A DNA stretch of 64,000 bases from the NCBI GenBank assembly GCA_025655575.1, contig JAHXIP010000002.1, positions 1-64,000 of the forward strand, read 5' to 3'. Shown one piece after another: positions 25,517-38,057 of this stretch. Every line of letters begins with the position of its first letter. Position 1 is the first letter of the stretch. Position numbers and translations under genes: made by a program. The notes below the pieces were generated by a model. It searched no databases. It saw only the letters and a list, made by a program, of their open reading frames with translations, and was not told where the DNA came from. This stretch comes from Candidatus Thiodiazotropha sp. (ex Monitilora ramsayi). GTDB lineage: Bacteria; Pseudomonadota; Gammaproteobacteria; Chromatiales; Chromatiaceae.

Positions 25517-26176
25517 ATGTTCTGGCAGGAAGATATTGACGAAGAACATTACGTGGTGCCTGAGAATGTGGTCGACCTGATCTTCAGGATCAAGTGCCCC
25601 ACTCTCCCTGTCGACCACGCCTGGCCCCTCTCCGAAGCGATACAAGCGGCACTGCCCTGGTTCAGCGAGGAGCAACAAAGCGGCCTGCACCTGATATATG
25701 GCGCCGACTCCGGTAATGGCTGGGAACGTCCCAGTGAAGGAGAGGAGACACTCTATCTCTCCCGCCGTACGCCGCTGATACTTCGCCTGCCCAACGAGCG
25801 TCTCGATGATGCCTCGGCACTCACCGGTGTCACGTTGGATATTGCCGGTAACCCGATGCAGATCGGCGAATCACACACACGACGCCTCAGCATGACAACG
25901 ACGCTCTATTGCCGTCACGTAGTCGCTGAGGCAGGTCAGGACGAAGACGCGTTTTTACAGTCATCCGTGGCATCTCTGCAGGCGCTCAATCTGCGATTCA
26001 AAAAGGTGCTATGCGGTAAAGGCACGACTTTTTCCACTCCGGAAGGCCCACTCACAACGCTTAGCCTGATGGTTGCAGGACTCTCCGTGGATGATGCCGT
26101 CACCCTTCAGGAACACGGCATGGGTCCTCTGCGCAACCGCGGTTTTGGCTTGTTTGTTCCACACAAGACTGTATAA
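25517..26176 (+). CDS. Cas6/Cmx6-like RAMP protein (type I-MYXAN Cas6 family), no CRISPR context, 219 aa
   Basis: The N-terminus (MFWQEDIDEEHYVVPENVVDL, with RIKCPTLPVDHAWPLS after it) and the end GMGPLRNRGFGLFVPHK (Gly201, 203, 209, 211) resemble the Cas6 subtype from Myxococcus CRISPR systems. The glycine-rich loop near the C-terminus is the classic RAMP/Cas6 RNA-binding signature. Cas6 proteins are endoribonucleases that cut at the base of repeat hairpins. No CRISPR array or other cas gene exists in this window, so the protein may have another RNA target. The start is ATG 25517, with AAGGTG 6 bases before it. It follows the helical protein gene and precedes the cysteine-less DsrC paralogue. 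The family call is from memory of motifs, not a search. Confidence 0.72.
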   Translation: MFWQEDIDEEHYVVPENVVDLIFRIKCPTLPVDHAWPLSEAIQAALPWFSEEQQSGLHLIYGADSGNGWERPSEGEETLYLSRRTPLILRLPNERLDDASALTGVTLDIAGNPMQIGESHTRRLSMTTTLYCRHVVAEAGQDEDAFLQSSVASLQALNLRFKKVLCGKGTTFSTPEGPLTTLSLMVAGLSVDDAVTLQEHGMGPLRNRGFGLFVPHKTV

Positions 26177-26210
26177 GATACCGCGCCGAGAAGAGCATAA
26201 ATCTTAAAGA

Positions 26211-26244
26211 GACGGGCTGAAACGACCCGTCAGATTGTTTTTTT
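26211..26244 (+). terminator. Terminator-like hairpin between the Cas6-like gene and rspA
   Basis: GACGGG (26211-26216), a 9-base loop and CCCGTC (26226-26231) are followed by AGATTG and seven T residues (26238-26244). It ends about 7 bases before the AAGGAGAG ribosome site of the next gene. It could terminate the upstream transcript or act as an attenuator in the leader of rspA. Confidence 0.6.
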
Positions 26245-26263
26245 GTTTGAAAGGAGAGATCTA

Positions 26264-26608
26264 ATGGCATATGAAGTAAACGGTAAATCCATCGAAGCCG
26301 ATGCCAACGGCTACCTGGTCGACCAGACCGAGTGGAACGAAGATGTGGCCAAGGCCATTGCCGAAGCTGAGGGTGTCAACCTGTCAGAGAAAGCTTGGGA
26401 AATCGTCAACTATCTGCGTGACGAATATCTAAACAATGGCGGCAACCAGCCTAATGAGCGCCACATGGTCAAACACTTCAAGGGTGTCTGGACCGACGAA
26501 GGCAAGGTGGACGCCAAAGCCCTCTATATCCACTTCCCAAAAGGTCCTGCCAAACAGGCCAGTAAGGTTGCAGGCTTACCGGAGACCAAACGAAAGGGCG
26601 GTTATTAA
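26264..26608 (+). CDS. rspA: RspA-type DsrC paralogue lacking both redox cysteines, 114 aa
   Basis: The sequence is DsrC/TusE family throughout (YEVNGKSIEADANGYL, IVNYLRDEYL, KALYIHFPKGPAKQASKVAGLPE). However, the two C-terminal cysteines are gone: the upstream one is Ser100 and the arm ends in RKGGY without the penultimate Cys. Such proteins have been named RspA (regulatory sulfur-related protein) in the literature and proposed to act by binding rather than sulfur transfer. The helix-turn-helix-like fold of DsrC makes nucleic acid binding possible. I place the start at ATG 26264 behind AAGGAGAG. It lies in the divergent dsr-linked set with the Cas6-like gene. Confidence 0.88.
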   Translation: MAYEVNGKSIEADANGYLVDQTEWNEDVAKAIAEAEGVNLSEKAWEIVNYLRDEYLNNGGNQPNERHMVKHFKGVWTDEGKVDAKALYIHFPKGPAKQASKVAGLPETKRKGGY

Positions 26609-26659
26609 TTCCTCACCGGAGCTGGCCGTTAGTTGGTCATCTGCCATCGGTGTAGCAGG

Positions 26660-26692
26660 GCCACACCCTACATTATCCCAGTAGGGTGTGGC
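26660..26692. terminator. Bidirectional hairpin between convergent rspA and the hydroxylase gene
   Basis: GCCACACCCTAC (26660-26671) and GTAGGGTGTGGC (26681-26692) form a perfect 12-bp stem. Outer GTAGC and GCTAC arms extend it past a 3-base bulge. It lies between two converging genes and probably serves both as a 3' end structure, although there is no strong T-run on either strand. Confidence 0.6.
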
Positions 26693-26712
26693 GCTACCGC
26701 AGCAAACGCAAT

Positions 26713-27387
26713 CTACACATCCCCCCACATTCTCAGGAGATTCGCATAGGATTTGTCCACCAGTCCGGTAGATTCCGCTTCCGGCGCCGACGTCAGCAAA
26801 TCCTCCCGCGCCAGATCCAGTTCATAGAGCAGCTCCCGCTGGGCCGGATCGCGAACATAACTCTGCATCCAGGCCAGTGCCACCATCCGCTCCCCCTGAG
26901 TCACTTCAGCCACGTGATGGAGACTTGATGAGGGATAGATCACAGCGCTGCCAGCCTTCAGCTTGACTTGCTTCTCCCCGAAAGTAGTCCGTACTACCAG
27001 CTCTCCCCCTTGATAGGTTTCCGGGTCACGTAGAAAAAGCGTCATTGAAACATCGCTACGAAAACGTTGACCGCTGAGCCCCATCAGGGGGTCGTCCACA
27101 TGATCGCCATAGGTCATACCTGACTGGTAGCGGGCGAAGATAGGATCGGCCATGCGATAAGGAAGAACGGCAGAGCGAAATGTCGGATTATGCGCCATGG
27201 CACTGGTGAGAATACGGATCAGCAACTGCATCTGTTGCGGCTCACCTTTTAGTTCCTCATTGTTCTTCACCCGGCTTGCTGCCTTACCGGCAGTCAGTTT
27301 GCCGTCAACAAATTCTGCCTTGGACAAAATCTCATCAATCTTTTTCAGCTGGGCCGGCTGCAACAGATCGTTAATCTCCACCAACAT
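26713..27387 (-). CDS. PKHD-type Fe(II)/2-oxoglutarate hydroxylase (PiuC/YbiX family), 224 aa
   Basis: This is a double-stranded beta-helix dioxygenase. The metal ligands appear in YGDHVDDP (His-x-Asp, about residues 96-98) and LHHVAEV (His about 158), followed by GERMVALAWMQS, characteristic of PiuC/YbiX. The N-terminal region (LQPAQLKKIDEIL) also fits. Members hydroxylate unidentified substrates and are often iron-regulated. It starts 2 bases after the receiver-like gene, so the two form an operon. No siderophore receptor gene is adjacent here, unlike in many PiuC loci. Confidence 0.9.
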   Translation of the reverse strand: MLVEINDLLQPAQLKKIDEILSKAEFVDGKLTAGKAASRVKNNEELKGEPQQMQLLIRILTSAMAHNPTFRSAVLPYRMADPIFARYQSGMTYGDHVDDPLMGLSGQRFRSDVSMTLFLRDPETYQGGELVVRTTFGEKQVKLKAGSAVIYPSSSLHHVAEVTQGERMVALAWMQSYVRDPAQRELLYELDLAREDLLTSAPEAESTGLVDKSYANLLRMWGDV

Positions 27388-27389
27388 AG

Positions 27390-27773
27390 TTACGACGCTC
27401 CAAGTTGTTCCAATACCCTTTGCAGACTTACCTCATCAATCGGATAGTTCAGCACTGCGTGTACGGCATAGCGTGTCTTGACCTTTTCCAGATGCTCAAG
27501 ATAAGGCTTGTCGATAAACACAACCACTTGTGCCTCAATATCATATCGTTGCACGGTTGCCAGTAGAGATTCCAGATTACTGATACGATCCCGAAACTGT
27601 GGATCAGCATAGAACTCTGCCACCACGACAGATGGCCGATGGGACTTTAACCAGGCCTGCGCTTTGCGCACCGAATTCACCATTTCCACCACATAACCCA
27701 AGCGTTGATAAAGCGGCACGAAATTGGGGTAGCCACCCAACTCAACCAATGCGAGCAATTCCTGATCTTTCAT
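27390..27773 (-). CDS. Receiver-like protein of unknown function, 127 aa
   Basis: The alternating strand-helix pattern (PSVVVAEFYADP, QVVVFIDKPY, AVHAVLNYPID) resembles a CheY-like receiver: the FID-KPY strand would be the lysine strand and the AEFYADP strand the phosphoacceptor strand. The usual aspartate cluster is not clear, so phosphorylation is doubtful. No output domain is attached. It is directly upstream of, and coupled to, the PKHD hydroxylase. Family assignment is tentative. Confidence 0.7.
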   Translation of the reverse strand: MKDQELLALVELGGYPNFVPLYQRLGYVVEMVNSVRKAQAWLKSHRPSVVVAEFYADPQFRDRISNLESLLATVQRYDIEAQVVVFIDKPYLEHLEKVKTRYAVHAVLNYPIDEVSLQRVLEQLGAS

Positions 27774-27843
27774 ATGCTTGATTTTGCCTCTCTGTCACCG
27801 GATCATATTGTGGTTTTTTGAATCGACGAGCTGTTTTCCTATC

Positions 27844-28164
27844 ATGCAACTAAATCTGATTATCGATGACTGGTCAATGGACCTGGATATCCCTGACGGC
27901 TATCTGGAAAACATGGGAGAATCGTTCGACAGAATGGACAAAGACATGGACCGGGGCTGGCAGATAGGCCAAAAGTGGGTAAAAAACCCCAGTCCCAAAC
28001 AACGCTGCCAACTTGTGGCCGGTAAACTCTTGACCGCTCTGGAGACCGATAACGAAAATCTTGCCATGATGATGGGAGGGTATATCCTTTCCCGCATGAA
28101 AGGCATACGGCAAGTCGTCATCGATAATACCGGCGAACCGGAAGGGACTGCCTTCAAAACATAA
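27844..28164 (+). CDS. Small protein of unknown function, 106 aa
   Basis: I choose ATG 27844 (MQLNLIIDDWSMDLDIPDGYL); the open frame extends upstream but with unlikely sequence. The body contains MDKDMDRGWQIGQKWV and a helical C-terminal half (QRCQLVAGKLLTALE, LAMMMGGYILSRM). There is no signal peptide and a single cysteine. It is transcribed divergently from the receiver-like gene. I cannot name the family; the compositional profile looks genuinely coding. Confidence 0.7.
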   Translation: MQLNLIIDDWSMDLDIPDGYLENMGESFDRMDKDMDRGWQIGQKWVKNPSPKQRCQLVAGKLLTALETDNENLAMMMGGYILSRMKGIRQVVIDNTGEPEGTAFKT

Positions 28165-28332
28165 GGCAAGACTCTCACTTCAGGAAAATTCTGAACAAGC
28201 CATGGACCATCATCTTGCGGGTAAATAACTTCCGCCGCTGTATTATCAATACTTAGCAATAGACTGGCTATTACTGGGATAAATGATCCATCGAAAAAGT
28301 GTGTAGGTTGGGCCTTGGCGTGATGTAGATAT

Positions 28333-29382
28333 TTAGAGAATATTGATTTCCACCAGCTGTTTTATCTCCTCTTGTGCCTGACCCGGCGGCAGTTTCAGAA
28401 AATCCAATAATCTACCGGCAAGGGATGACCAGTGTGCGGCGCCTTCGTTGACACAGTCTCCGAGCAAAGCCCAGTCATCACTTTCGTGCCACTGCTCGTA
28501 GACTGACTTGAGACCGGGATAAAGTACCTCTCTCATACCACTCAGACCACCGATGTAGAAGTGTATTGAGGCGGCATCCTGTCTTTTCAGCAAAGCCGGC
28601 AGCGTCACCTGGCAGTCCGCCCAGTGATCTCGTACTGCCCTGGCCATCAGTTCTGCAGGCGTATGGCCAAGACCGATCAACAAGTCATTCCACGGTTGGC
28701 CTAGCGTCTGACCGGCCAGATACTCCCCCTTTTCATGCAGCATGACGGTTTCCAGCTCTTTCTCCACCATCTGATCGAGAGCGCCTTCCAAGTCATCTTC
28801 GAAATCGTAATAGGCAAAGGCCCGGCCGAGGGCATTGTCCGGCCGATGCCAGCGCCAGTTATCCAGCTTCTCCCAAAGGAGACGACGGAAAGACTCCTGT
28901 CGAATGTAGATATGATCACCCTGAGTCATGGCGGCGGGCGCCATCAGATCACGCGCCAACTCCCGCCCGGCAACCCAGACGGAGACACCGCCCGGATTCT
29001 CTCTGCGCTCCAGGTGGCCAAGAAAAAAGAGTGGTTTGTTCTTCAGTCCATAACCTGCGCTGTAGACCAGTCCAAAGGATTCCAGAACACTGTTGATAGG
29101 CTCTACGTCAAAGGGATCGAACTCCAAGCCCTCTATTGATAGCGGTACAAACTCATCCTCGCTGAGGGTTTCCCAAAGGGCTTCTCTGGCTGTCAGCCAT
29201 TCACCTACTGATTCGTTGGTCAATGAGGTGTTGTAATCCAGGCCATTCTCCCAACGGTAGAATTCGCGCATTTTCAAAAGATAGGTACAGAGACCGTAGT
29301 CGGTGCCGTGTCTGGCATCGGAGATATGGCAGTTTTTCTGTACCGCACAGCAGAACTGGTGAAGCGAACCATTCATTTCCAC
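28333..29382 (-). CDS. Conserved hypothetical protein, possibly the Sfum_1244 family, 349 aa
   Basis: The N-terminus has a cluster of cysteines and histidines (QFCCAVQKNCHISDARH, then YGLCTYLLKMREF) that could bind a metal or Fe-S centre. It is followed by mixed alpha/beta sequence with WVAGRELARDLM and a helical C-terminal half. I recall this N-terminal pattern from proteins labelled Sfum_1244 family in sulfur-metabolising bacteria, but cannot verify it. No signal or membrane segment. It is monocistronic; a hairpin at 29430-29455 precedes its start. Confidence 0.7.
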   Translation of the reverse strand: MEMNGSLHQFCCAVQKNCHISDARHGTDYGLCTYLLKMREFYRWENGLDYNTSLTNESVGEWLTAREALWETLSEDEFVPLSIEGLEFDPFDVEPINSVLESFGLVYSAGYGLKNKPLFFLGHLERRENPGGVSVWVAGRELARDLMAPAAMTQGDHIYIRQESFRRLLWEKLDNWRWHRPDNALGRAFAYYDFEDDLEGALDQMVEKELETVMLHEKGEYLAGQTLGQPWNDLLIGLGHTPAELMARAVRDHWADCQVTLPALLKRQDAASIHFYIGGLSGMREVLYPGLKSVYEQWHESDDWALLGDCVNEGAAHWSSLAGRLLDFLKLPPGQAQEEIKQLVEINIL

Positions 29383-29429
29383 AGCCTATGGTTGGAAATA
29401 CCACGATAGCAGTGTAGGCGATCATTGGC

Positions 29430-29455
29430 TTACACCGCCAATCCTATCGGTGTAA
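29430..29455. terminator. Hairpin downstream of truD
   Basis: TTACACCG (29430-29437) and CGGTGTAA (29448-29455) form an 8-bp stem with a 10-base loop. It lies between the truD stop (29488) and the start of the preceding minus-strand gene, in the position of a terminator for the ispF-truD transcript. The U-run is weak. Confidence 0.4.
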
Positions 29456-29487
29456 ACACCTTTTACCACCTGCATAAAACAGGGTAT

Positions 29488-30543
29488 TCACCGTACAGCG
29501 GGTGAAGAAATATCCATCAGCTCACGTAACAGTACGGTGGCAAAAGTACCTGCAGGGAGAAAAAAGGTCAGCGTCAAAGTGTCCGAAGCACTGAACTGCC
29601 ATTGCAGATCATCGAGTCTGACCCGCAAGGCTCTACGCTCCTGCTCCAGGCCAAGTTGTTCCAGCCCCTCCCTCCATGTTGTGAATGGTGCCAGTATCTC
29701 CTGTTCTAGGAATGCGACATCTCCCTCAACCTGTGGCGTTCCCCGCCCAAAGAGCGGACCGGTTGGGTGGATGTCCTGTAACAAGCAGCGTTCCCTCAAA
29801 CGCTCATCATCAGGATCGTCCCTAAATCCAGAACGGCTGCCATCCAGCTTAAAATAGTCTCCGGGCAAAGGACTCGCCCAGATCTGTCGATTGACTCGCT
29901 CCGCCAGAACTTGATTGAAGAGTTGGGAACGGACCGCGGAGATCAACAACCCTCTCAGTTGCCGGTCGACACGTCGCCGACTGTCACCCAACAGGTCAGA
30001 GAAACGATGCAGGTTCTGATAGCCGTGACCAAAACGCTGCTCGCCAAAATAGTTGGGCATACCGGAAGCTTTCATCTGTTCCAGGCGCTTTTCCAGCAAT
30101 CCATTATCTGCAGCGACCCCCCGCAGGGTGATGTGGAACCGGTTGCCCCGAAGCGCACCCCGACGCAGTTTGCGTCGGTGTCTGTGAACCGCGAGCAGCT
30201 CTACTTGTTCAGAGGCGAAATCCGACCAATCGGGCTCAGGTTTGCCTGCCAGACGTAAGGAAAACCATTGGGTGGTCACGGCATGCCTATCTTTCAGGCC
30301 GGCATAGCTGATATCGCGAGCGGGTAACCCGGCAAACCTTGCCAGTTGACCTGCCAGCCATTGGGTATTCGTATCACGCTTTTTGACATGTACCAGCAGG
30401 TGCTCTCCATCGCCATCCGGTTCAAAACCCAACACTTCATCAACCTGGAAGTCATCGCTGGAGACCCGCATCTTCGCGGTACCGAGAGATGCCCCAAAGG
30501 CTCGGGGCATCTCTGACAACGTTTGCCATGTATCATCACTCAA
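29488..30543 (-). CDS. truD: tRNA pseudouridine(13) synthase TruD, 351 aa
   Basis: This cytoplasmic enzyme isomerises U13 in tRNA-Glu. The catalytic Asp lies in [16 protein letters not shown] (about residue 81), and the family motif NYFGEQRFG (about 160) is intact. The TRUD insertion domain and length are normal. It overlaps the end of ispF by 8 bases, an arrangement common in Gammaproteobacteria (ispF-truD). Confidence 0.97.
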   Translation of the reverse strand: MSDDTWQTLSEMPRAFGASLGTAKMRVSSDDFQVDEVLGFEPDGDGEHLLVHVKKRDTNTQWLAGQLARFAGLPARDISYAGLKDRHAVTTQWFSLRLAGKPEPDWSDFASEQVELLAVHRHRRKLRRGALRGNRFHITLRGVAADNGLLEKRLEQMKASGMPNYFGEQRFGHGYQNLHRFSDLLGDSRRRVDRQLRGLLISAVRSQLFNQVLAERVNRQIWASPLPGDYFKLDGSRSGFRDDPDDERLRERCLLQDIHPTGPLFGRGTPQVEGDVAFLEQEILAPFTTWREGLEQLGLEQERRALRVRLDDLQWQFSASDTLTLTFFLPAGTFATVLLRELMDISSPAVR

Positions 30544-31018
30544 CGGGACGCTCCGTTAGCAGCACAACGGCGTGGGCAGCTATGCCCTCACCACGGCCTG
30601 TAAAACCCATCCCTTCAGTCGTTGTGGCCTTGATGTTGACCTGCTGCTGATCGACCCTCAAATCGGTCGCGAGGGTCTCCCGCATGTTATCGATATGGGG
30701 GGCAAGCTTGGGACGCTGGGCAACTGCCGTGAGGTCGGCATTACTAATCCGCCATCCTGCCGCATGCAACCTTTCCACTACCTGACGCAACAGTATCCGG
30801 CTATCGATGTCGGCGTAGGCTTGGTCGCTATCAGGGAAATGGCGACCGATATCCCCCAGCCCGGCGGCACCAAGCAGCGCATCACAGAGCGCATGTATCA
30901 GAACATCACCGTCCGAATGGGCCTGCAACCCCTCATCGTGAGGTATGCCGACACCACCCAGCACCAGAGCTTTACCTTTCTCGAACCGATGTGCATCGTA
31001 ACCCTGACCAATTCGCAT
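30536..31018 (-). CDS. ispF: 2-C-methyl-D-erythritol 2,4-cyclodiphosphate synthase, 160 aa
   Basis: The IspF signature is present from the first residues (GQGYDAHRF, metal ligands Asp and His), followed by [18 protein letters not shown] and the GRHFPDSD loop. It carries out the fifth step of the MEP isoprenoid pathway. ispD (32449) is nearby but separated by the HDOD gene on the opposite strand, so the usual ispDF pair is split. The length of 160 is typical. Confidence 0.97.
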   Translation of the reverse strand: MRIGQGYDAHRFEKGKALVLGGVGIPHDEGLQAHSDGDVLIHALCDALLGAAGLGDIGRHFPDSDQAYADIDSRILLRQVVERLHAAGWRISNADLTAVAQRPKLAPHIDNMRETLATDLRVDQQQVNIKATTTEGMGFTGRGEGIAAHAVVLLTERPVE

Positions 31019-31183
31019 GCTTTTTCTATCTCCATGAGCTTAAAGAGTCAGCGTCGCAGGCCGCTATAAATCCAGGGCCATAATTAACTGACAGATCAAC
31101 GGTAGAAACCAATTGTACGCGATAACCGCGTTTTGAAACGCCTGACCCGTGTCCGATACCGTTCACCCATTGAGAACCAAACC

Positions 31184-32434
31184 ATGATTCAACGAGTCAC
31201 TGCTGTTAGCGCCAACAGAATCAAGAGATTCTCTCTGTTCCGAAATCTACCCAAGCGGGTACTGGAGTATATTCTCAACCAGACCCATGTCGATCACCAC
31301 AATGCAGGCACCGAAATCGCTCATCACGGTGATGTCTATTATCTACTCGAAGGCGAGGCCAAAATCTCTCAAGGGAGCGCTAAACAGATACTGCATCGTG
31401 CTGATGACGAAGCAAACTCAGCACCATTGAATGCAGTTGTCCTGGATGAGAGTACCATTGTCGCCTCCACGGCAATCGATCTCCTGTGCCTGCCGAGAGA
31501 ATTGTTCGACGCAATCAACAGCCTGCCGCCTGTGGTTCATAAACGCTCCAGTCAACCTATCGAGCTGATGGATTCCAGCGGTCCGGAAGCCTCACTTTAC
31601 TGGGAATTTCATGAAGCAATCCGGGAAGATAAGCTGGAATTACCCAGCATGCCGGATATCGCTTTACGGATTGCCAAAGTCGTACATGACAGGAACTCGG
31701 ACAGCCACGCCATTGCCAGGGTAGTACAGGCCGACCCTACCATTGCAGCCCGTATTATCAGTGTGGTGAACAGTGCCGCTTACCGAGGCCAACAAACGAT
31801 CGACAACTTACCGGATGCAGTCACCCGTTTGGGCCGTAGCGTCACCCATAACCTGGTTATCAGTTTTGCCCTGGGAAAGCTTTTCCATAGCCGCTCCGAT
31901 GCACTGCAGTCACGCATGACCAAACTCTGGCAGCACGTCAGCTATGTCGCGCCTATCTGCCACGAACTGGCCAGGGTCACACCGGGTCTGGAGCCTGATC
32001 AGGCGATACTCTGTGGACTGTTACACGATATTGGCGCCTTGGCCATTCTTGGTGCTGCCCGGAGCAAACCTGCACTGGCTGACAACCCTGAGCTGCTCGA
32101 CCAGGTTATTGAAAACCTTAAAGCTGAAGTCGGCGCAATGGTACTGCGCAAGTGGGAGTTTCCGGACTATTTCGTACAAACCGCATTGCATGCGGAGGAT
32201 TGGATGGAAGACATCAGCCATGAACCGGACTATGTCGATCTGGTCGTAGTGGCACAACTGCATGCTTATGTGGGCACTCCCATGATGAGCAACCTTCCCC
32301 GGCTCGATCTGGTACCAGCCTTCCATAAACTGGCGTTGGGCAAGCTGACGCCGCGCCACTCGCTCGGTGTACTGGAGAATGCCAAGGAAAGAATTCGTGA
32401 ACTCAAGGAGATGTTGGCGCTACCTGGTCATTAA
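31184..32434 (+). CDS. HDOD-domain signalling protein with cyclic-nucleotide-binding-like N-terminus, 416 aa
   Basis: The N-terminal about 130 residues look like a cNMP-binding beta roll (LFRNLPKRVLEYIL, then GDVYYLLEGEAKISQG). An HDOD domain follows from about residue 155 (LPSMPDIALRIAKVV, VVQADPTIAARIISVVNSAAYRG), with a degenerate HD-type LLHDIGALAIL (about 285). HDOD proteins act as signalling or regulatory scaffolds, without known enzymatic activity. ATG 31184 (MIQRVTAV) is chosen; a longer frame begins at 31133. It has inserted between ispF and ispD on the opposite strand. Confidence 0.88.
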   Translation: MIQRVTAVSANRIKRFSLFRNLPKRVLEYILNQTHVDHHNAGTEIAHHGDVYYLLEGEAKISQGSAKQILHRADDEANSAPLNAVVLDESTIVASTAIDLLCLPRELFDAINSLPPVVHKRSSQPIELMDSSGPEASLYWEFHEAIREDKLELPSMPDIALRIAKVVHDRNSDSHAIARVVQADPTIAARIISVVNSAAYRGQQTIDNLPDAVTRLGRSVTHNLVISFALGKLFHSRSDALQSRMTKLWQHVSYVAPICHELARVTPGLEPDQAILCGLLHDIGALAILGAARSKPALADNPELLDQVIENLKAEVGAMVLRKWEFPDYFVQTALHAEDWMEDISHEPDYVDLVVVAQLHAYVGTPMMSNLPRLDLVPAFHKLALGKLTPRHSLGVLENAKERIRELKEMLALPGH

Positions 32435-32448
32435 ACCAATCAGATCCA

Positions 32449-33147
32449 CTATGTCGGATTCTGTGAGAGATAGAATGCAGCCAACTGTAGATCAGCCGGA
32501 CGGGTAATCTTGATATTTCCCCCATGCCCTTCAACCATCACCGGAGAATAACCCGCCAGCTCTATCGCACTGGCATCATCGGTTACCAACTGACCCAGTT
32601 CGATTGCCTGTTCCAGCGACTCTGTCAGTAACCCGAGACGAAACATCTGTGGTGTATAGGCCTGCCATAGCCCACTTCTCTGCACTGTCTGCACGACATG
32701 TTTGTCATCGGTAGCAAGTTTCAGTGTATCCTGCACCGGCACGCCAAGCAGACCGCCCACGGCATGATGTTGAAGGGTCTCGATTAATCTGTTGAGATCC
32801 GGCTTTGCAATACAGGGCCGTGCCGCATCGTGTACCAGCACCCAATCATCGGCATCTGCCTGCAGTCCAATGGCCCGTAACGCATTGAGGACCGAATGAC
32901 ACCGTTCATGACCACCGGAGACCCTGACAACCCGAGCATCGCTGGCGTGTTCTGTTTGCGGCCAGTAAGTATCTGTTTCTGACAGCGCCACATACGCCTT
33001 ATCGATCAGTGGATGAGAGAGCAATCGCTGCAGCGTGTGGTCTATCACCCGGCGTCCCAAAAGATCGAGATACTGTTTCGGTATCTCGCTCCCCATACGC
33101 TGTCCAATACCTGCAGCAGGAACGATCGCCCAGTAGGATTCACTCAT
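32449..33147 (-). CDS. ispD: 2-C-methyl-D-erythritol 4-phosphate cytidylyltransferase, 232 aa
   Basis: The nucleotidyltransferase N-terminus IVPAAGIGQRMGSEIPKQYL contains the CTP-binding loop. Further conserved motifs are VRVSGGHERCHSV and LVHDAARPCI. It catalyses the CTP-dependent third step of the MEP pathway. It overlaps the end of ftsB by 8 bases, the standard ftsB-ispD arrangement, and converges on the HDOD gene 14 bases away. Confidence 0.97.
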   Translation of the reverse strand: MSESYWAIVPAAGIGQRMGSEIPKQYLDLLGRRVIDHTLQRLLSHPLIDKAYVALSETDTYWPQTEHASDARVVRVSGGHERCHSVLNALRAIGLQADADDWVLVHDAARPCIAKPDLNRLIETLQHHAVGGLLGVPVQDTLKLATDDKHVVQTVQRSGLWQAYTPQMFRLGLLTESLEQAIELGQLVTDDASAIELAGYSPVMVEGHGGNIKITRPADLQLAAFYLSQNPT

Positions 33148-33433
33148 CGGACGGCACTTCCGGCGGCTGTATGACCTGATAGAAAACCTCTCCCTCTTTG
33201 ATCATCCCCAGCTCGCTTCGCGCCCGCTCCTCGATAGCTGACTGTCCGCTGCGCAGATCCTCGACCTCAGCCTGCAGGGCACGATTGCGTTTCTGCAGGC
33301 CCAGCAGTTGCTGCTCCAGCTCGCCGATCTCATGCTTGAGATTGTTCACTTCAGCCAGACTGCCAGGACCGACCCAAAGGCGATACTGCAGCACGACCAG
33401 CAAAATAATCAGAATGGTGATCAGTAGACGCAT
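33140..33433 (-). CDS. ftsB: Cell division protein FtsB, 97 aa
   Basis: This is a single-pass inner-membrane protein. A hydrophobic N-terminal segment (LLITILIILLVVLQYRLW) is followed by a leucine-zipper coiled coil (residues about 30-70) and the conserved ERARSELGMIKEGEVFY ending, which contacts FtsL and FtsQ at the divisome. The position between eno and ispD is the classic gammaproteobacterial one. Confidence 0.96.
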   Translation of the reverse strand: MRLLITILIILLVVLQYRLWVGPGSLAEVNNLKHEIGELEQQLLGLQKRNRALQAEVEDLRSGQSAIEERARSELGMIKEGEVFYQVIQPPEVPSDE

Positions 33434-33511
33434 GGGAACAAGCGTAAACAGAGCAGGACAAAAGGGGAAGGGTCAAACACGCCTCCCCTATACCGGCGGA
33501 GGCGCCCCAGA

Positions 33512-34819
<1,308 letters not shown>

Positions 34820-34890
34820 TTAAAGATATTATTACAAAGTGAAAAATCTATGCAGGTCGTCAAATGGTACCCAAAGTCATCCCGTATGAC

Positions 34891-37687
<2,797 letters not shown>

Positions 37688-38035
37688 ATGACTAAATTAT
37701 CAAAAGCACTGAGCATCGCTGCTCTCGTAGCCTTTTCAACCAGTGCTTCTGCATGGTGGGGCGGTCCAGGCTACGGCAACCGCGGCTGGAATAATGACGG
37801 CTGGGGTGATGGCTGGGGTGATGGTTCTGGTGACTTCAGCTTCGGCATGAGTGGCCGAGGTTCCGGTTCCGGTTACGGTCGTGGCAACAACTACTACCGC
37901 GGCTATGATGGCTATGGCTACGGCCCCTACGGCGGCTATGGCGCTCCTTACGGCTATGGCGCTCCCTACGGCGCCCCTTACGGCTATCCTGCGCCACCTC
38001 AAGCACCTGCGGCGCCTGCTGCACCTGCTCAATAA
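37688..38035 (+). CDS. Sulfur globule protein-like, exported Gly/Tyr-rich protein, 115 aa
   Basis: A clean Sec signal peptide with cleavage after ASA (residues 20-22) is followed by a mature protein made almost entirely of Gly, Tyr, Asn, Asp, Trp and Ser, and later Ala-Pro. Tandem GYGAPYG-like repeats lie around residues 80-97 and a PAAPAAPAQ tail closes the protein. This is the composition of the structural envelope proteins of periplasmic sulfur globules (Sgp). It agrees with the oxidative dsr cluster, since globules are the sulfur store that Dsr consumes. Which Sgp type cannot be said. It is followed by a strong terminator, so it is a single-gene transcript. Confidence 0.85.
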   Translation: MTKLSKALSIAALVAFSTSASAWWGGPGYGNRGWNNDGWGDGWGDGSGDFSFGMSGRGSGSGYGRGNNYYRGYDGYGYGPYGGYGAPYGYGAPYGAPYGYPAPPQAPAAPAAPAQ

Positions 38036-38057
38036 GCCAGGCAGTCAGCTGACGAAG

